From: Desulfosudis oleivorans
GTDB taxonomy: Bacteria; Desulfobacterota; Desulfobacteria; Desulfobacterales; SURF-7
DNA: 64,000 bases
Reading direction: 5' to 3'
NCBI GenBank assembly: GCA_020723305.1
Contig: DYJC01000004.1
Coordinates: 286,713-350,712, forward strand
Below the pieces are notes generated by a model, which searched no databases, was not told the origin of the DNA, and worked only from the letters and a program-made list of their open reading frames with translations. How positions within the stretch are numbered: position 1 is the stretch's first letter; each line of letters opens with the position of its first letter. Below are positions 62,222 through 64,000 of this stretch, one piece after another. Made by a program: the position numbers and the translations under genes.

Positions 62222-62364
62222 GAGCCAATTTCAAAAGTCTGTTGTTGTAGTTCCGGCGAAAACTAGACACGCAGTGAAGCGTAGCGCTATCCAGTATTTT
62301 CGGCTCTTTTCTGGGCACCGACTTTCGCCGGTGTGACGCTTTTTAATAGTTTTGAAATTAGCTC
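62222..62364 (+). mobile_element. MITE, copy C
   Basis: 143 bp with ends GAGCCAATTTCAAAA and TTTTGAAATTAGCTC, flanked by TTCA on both sides. It is almost identical to copy B apart from a 21-base insertion beginning GACACGCAGTGAAGCG. It has inserted in the spacer between the two GcvH-like genes, so the two may once have been closer. Confidence 0.88.
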
Positions 62365-62402
62365 TTCAGGCTGTTCATTTCATTCAACTCAAAAAATACA
62401 GA

Positions 62403-63401
62403 TCAAGTTTTCAAAAATGTTTTCGCAAGATTCGTCCATCCAAGTTCGGGTAATGCGCCAAAAATATCATCTGCAAAGTACCCACCATCAGCTGCAAGAG
62501 GACCAGCAACATCCTCAATCATCCTTTCCAGTGTGTCAATTTCTCCATTCATCCAGTCCAAACTCTCCGAATCTTTCATCAACTGCTTCATTGTTTTGTT
62601 GATATCCGGTGTCCTCACGGAAAACAGCCACCCATTTTCAAATGGTTCCCGGTTGGCAATCTCTGGATTTTCTCTTACGTTTGAATTCACCTCTGTTATT
62701 ACTCCATCGATCGGGGAAAGAACATCAGCCACATTTCCCTTCCGATTGATTCCCCAGCCTGGCACACCAAGATTCAGCTCCTTACCCATTAAAGGCAAAT
62801 CAAATGCATCTGCTTTTCCAAATAGTTTCATGGAAAAATCATCCAGACCAACCCGAATAAAACCGCCACTTTCTACCCTGGCCCAGGTATGACCATTGTG
62901 GAAAGAATACCCAACCGGAAGTTTGATTCCACGGATCACGTTCATTTCAAACGGTCTGCTACCTATTTTAGATGACAAAACGTCTTCAAAATATTGATCA
63001 AAATCGCATGTTCCGCATTGATAATCATATGCACATGCCCGATTTTCAATCCTGTGTGTGAGGCTGTGGCGGCAAATACGATCCAGTGAAGACCTTTTTC
63101 GCATGGCATCCTGCCAACTGATCTGTTTTCCGCCATCCACTTTTTTCTGCATCCCAAAATCATACTTACAACTGGTGCAGTCATAAAAATTGTTGCAACT
63201 TTTAAATTTTACAGCCCCTGTCTGCATCCAAATACATGGATTCTGGTTCGCTGAACCTTTGTCAGGAGACACCGTCCAGACTTGACCACCAAGAACAGCT
63301 TTGTTCCCCTTTCCACTTTCAAGATCAGATTTCATTCCCCTTGTGTAGGTTGAACCATATCCCAATCTGCTTCTTTGCTTATCATTTGTTTCTTGTGTCA
63401 T
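62403..63401 (-). CDS. GcvH-like protein with two cysteine-repeat motifs, copy 2
   Basis: 332 residues from the ATG at 63401 with an AGGAG site; a start 11 codons upstream is less likely. Same architecture as copy 1. The first cysteine motif ends CTSCKYD, the second CGTCDFD, again C-x12-C-x5-C-x2-C-x-[FY]-D. The GcvH-like part has HNGHTWARVESGGFIRVGLDD and SPIDGVITEVN; the lipoyl lysine is absent (RKGNVADVL before SPIDG). A 50-residue polar N-terminal extension is extra. The two proteins are paralogues, probably from one operon. Confidence 0.85.
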   Translation of the reverse strand: MTQETNDKQRSRLGYGSTYTRGMKSDLESGKGNKAVLGGQVWTVSPDKGSANQNPCIWMQTGAVKFKSCNNFYDCTSCKYDFGMQKKVDGGKQISWQDAMRKRSSLDRICRHSLTHRIENRACAYDYQCGTCDFDQYFEDVLSSKIGSRPFEMNVIRGIKLPVGYSFHNGHTWARVESGGFIRVGLDDFSMKLFGKADAFDLPLMGKELNLGVPGWGINRKGNVADVLSPIDGVITEVNSNVRENPEIANREPFENGWLFSVRTPDINKTMKQLMKDSESLDWMNGEIDTLERMIEDVAGPLAADGGYFADDIFGALPELGWTNLAKTFLKT

Positions 63402-64000
63402 GTCCCTGCTCCTTTGTTGAAAGTTAAAAGCCAAATCCGATCTTTTATCTCCAAACAGAGCAAGGGATATGCCATTGACAGAAAGTAACCCTTAAACAGT
63501 GCGCAACAACTTGTTTATAAATACAATTTGATTATTTGGCTGATTTGAAGCCAACTTGCTCCAAATTCAATGAGTGTCGTGATATGCATCAAAACAATTT
63601 TCTGTACGCATATCAAACTATAGAAATATCAAATTTTCATAATTATTTTAAATAATTAAAATAATGTGGTATTTTTCAGCGAGCTCGTCTAATTATTCTA
63701 CAGTCCCGTTCATCTCACGAAGGCCAGTTCCTTTTACTATCATTCAAAAAAAACTTTTTACTTTCAACCAAATAAATAATCCACAAACCGTCTCCGTCAA
63801 CAAGGCATAAAAAAAGCCGGATCAACATAACAAAACAGAATAAGCTGTGGATGATGTTCGAAATATTTTGTATAATTTGTCCTCAAAATTCTTGGCTTTA
63901 AATTTTATGAATATAATAATGGATTTCAACGATGAATATGTACTTTCGTAAGCGTCCAATAAACCCCACCGAGTTGAATTCAAATTTTCAGTAAGCCCGG
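63402..64000. other. 600-bp AT-rich region to the window end
   Basis: No convincing gene. It should contain the promoter of the GcvH-like operon. A near-palindrome AATTATTTTAAATAATT (about 63640) is present but is simple AT-rich sequence. A short plus-strand frame near 63932-63994 has no supporting features. Confidence 0.45.

Noticed and set aside
63932..63994. Short plus-strand frame at the window end (MNMYFRKRPINP)
   Set aside because: 20 codons, no ribosome site and no family; the window ends too soon to judge whether it is part of a mobile element.

Overview
This 64-kb window looks like chromosomal DNA of an anaerobic Desulfobacterota bacterium, most likely a sulfate reducer of the Desulfobacterales type. 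The case rests on a MetV-MetF / MvhD / HdrA cluster with two in-frame selenocysteine UGA codons, a class II (B12-dependent) ribonucleotide reductase, PPi-dependent phosphofructokinase plus a membrane pyrophosphatase, CarD, archaemetzincin, GcvH-like proteins with cysteine repeats, and many PAS-type histidine kinases paired with sigma-54 activators. The species cannot be named from the sequence alone.

Layout. 1-2.0 kb: the end of an acyl-CoA dehydrogenase, an SDR and a hemerythrin. 2.0-6.0 kb: palindromic repeats, a P-type ATPase cut in half, a cardiolipin synthase and a frameshifted small gene. 6.1-12 kb (minus strand): nrdJ with NrdR boxes, pyk and a DegP/DegQ protease. 12.4-16.6 kb: a ZraSR/HydHG-like two-component system with its own sigma-54 promoter and two identical upstream dyads, then a YdcF-family protein. 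16.7-19.7 kb: a gene graveyard (remnants of a nucleotidyltransferase, a CbiQ, a YdcF and Cas2) with a live vapBC pair. 19.7-22.7 kb: a cbiMQO cobalt/nickel uptake operon and acylphosphatase. 22.9-28.4 kb: HU, ftsY, smc. 28.7-32.7 kb: a diguanylate cyclase and a PPi-PFK. 32.7-43.5 kb (minus): rluD, carD, hppA, pth, rplY, prs, tRNA-Gln, ispE, a second DegP/DegQ, a DUF1844 protein and serA. 43.9-50.1 kb: a chemoreceptor, two sensor kinases, an aroE-like gene and a lone receiver. 50.3-56.9 kb: the metF-metV-mvhD-hdrA operon. 57.2-60.7 kb, divergent from it: a Rossmann-PAS kinase, a sigma-54 activator with a GAFTDA loop, and archaemetzincin. 60.7-63.4 kb: a PhaR-type protein and two GcvH-like cysteine-repeat proteins.

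The most notable system is the 50.3-56.9 kb operon. Both hdrA and mvhD contain an in-frame UGA exactly where the family has a conserved cysteine, and each UGA is followed by a SECIS-like hairpin. Read through, they give a roughly 1,477-residue HdrA that carries a GltD/NfnB-like NADPH-oxidoreductase module and a second HdrA-like module, and a 150-residue MvhD. With MetV and MetF this suggests a selenium-dependent, possibly electron-bifurcating methylene-tetrahydrofolate reductase. Other points of interest are the four-copy C-x12-C-x5-C-x2-C motif in the GcvH-like pair and a MITE family of three copies, each flanked by a perfect 4-bp target duplication.
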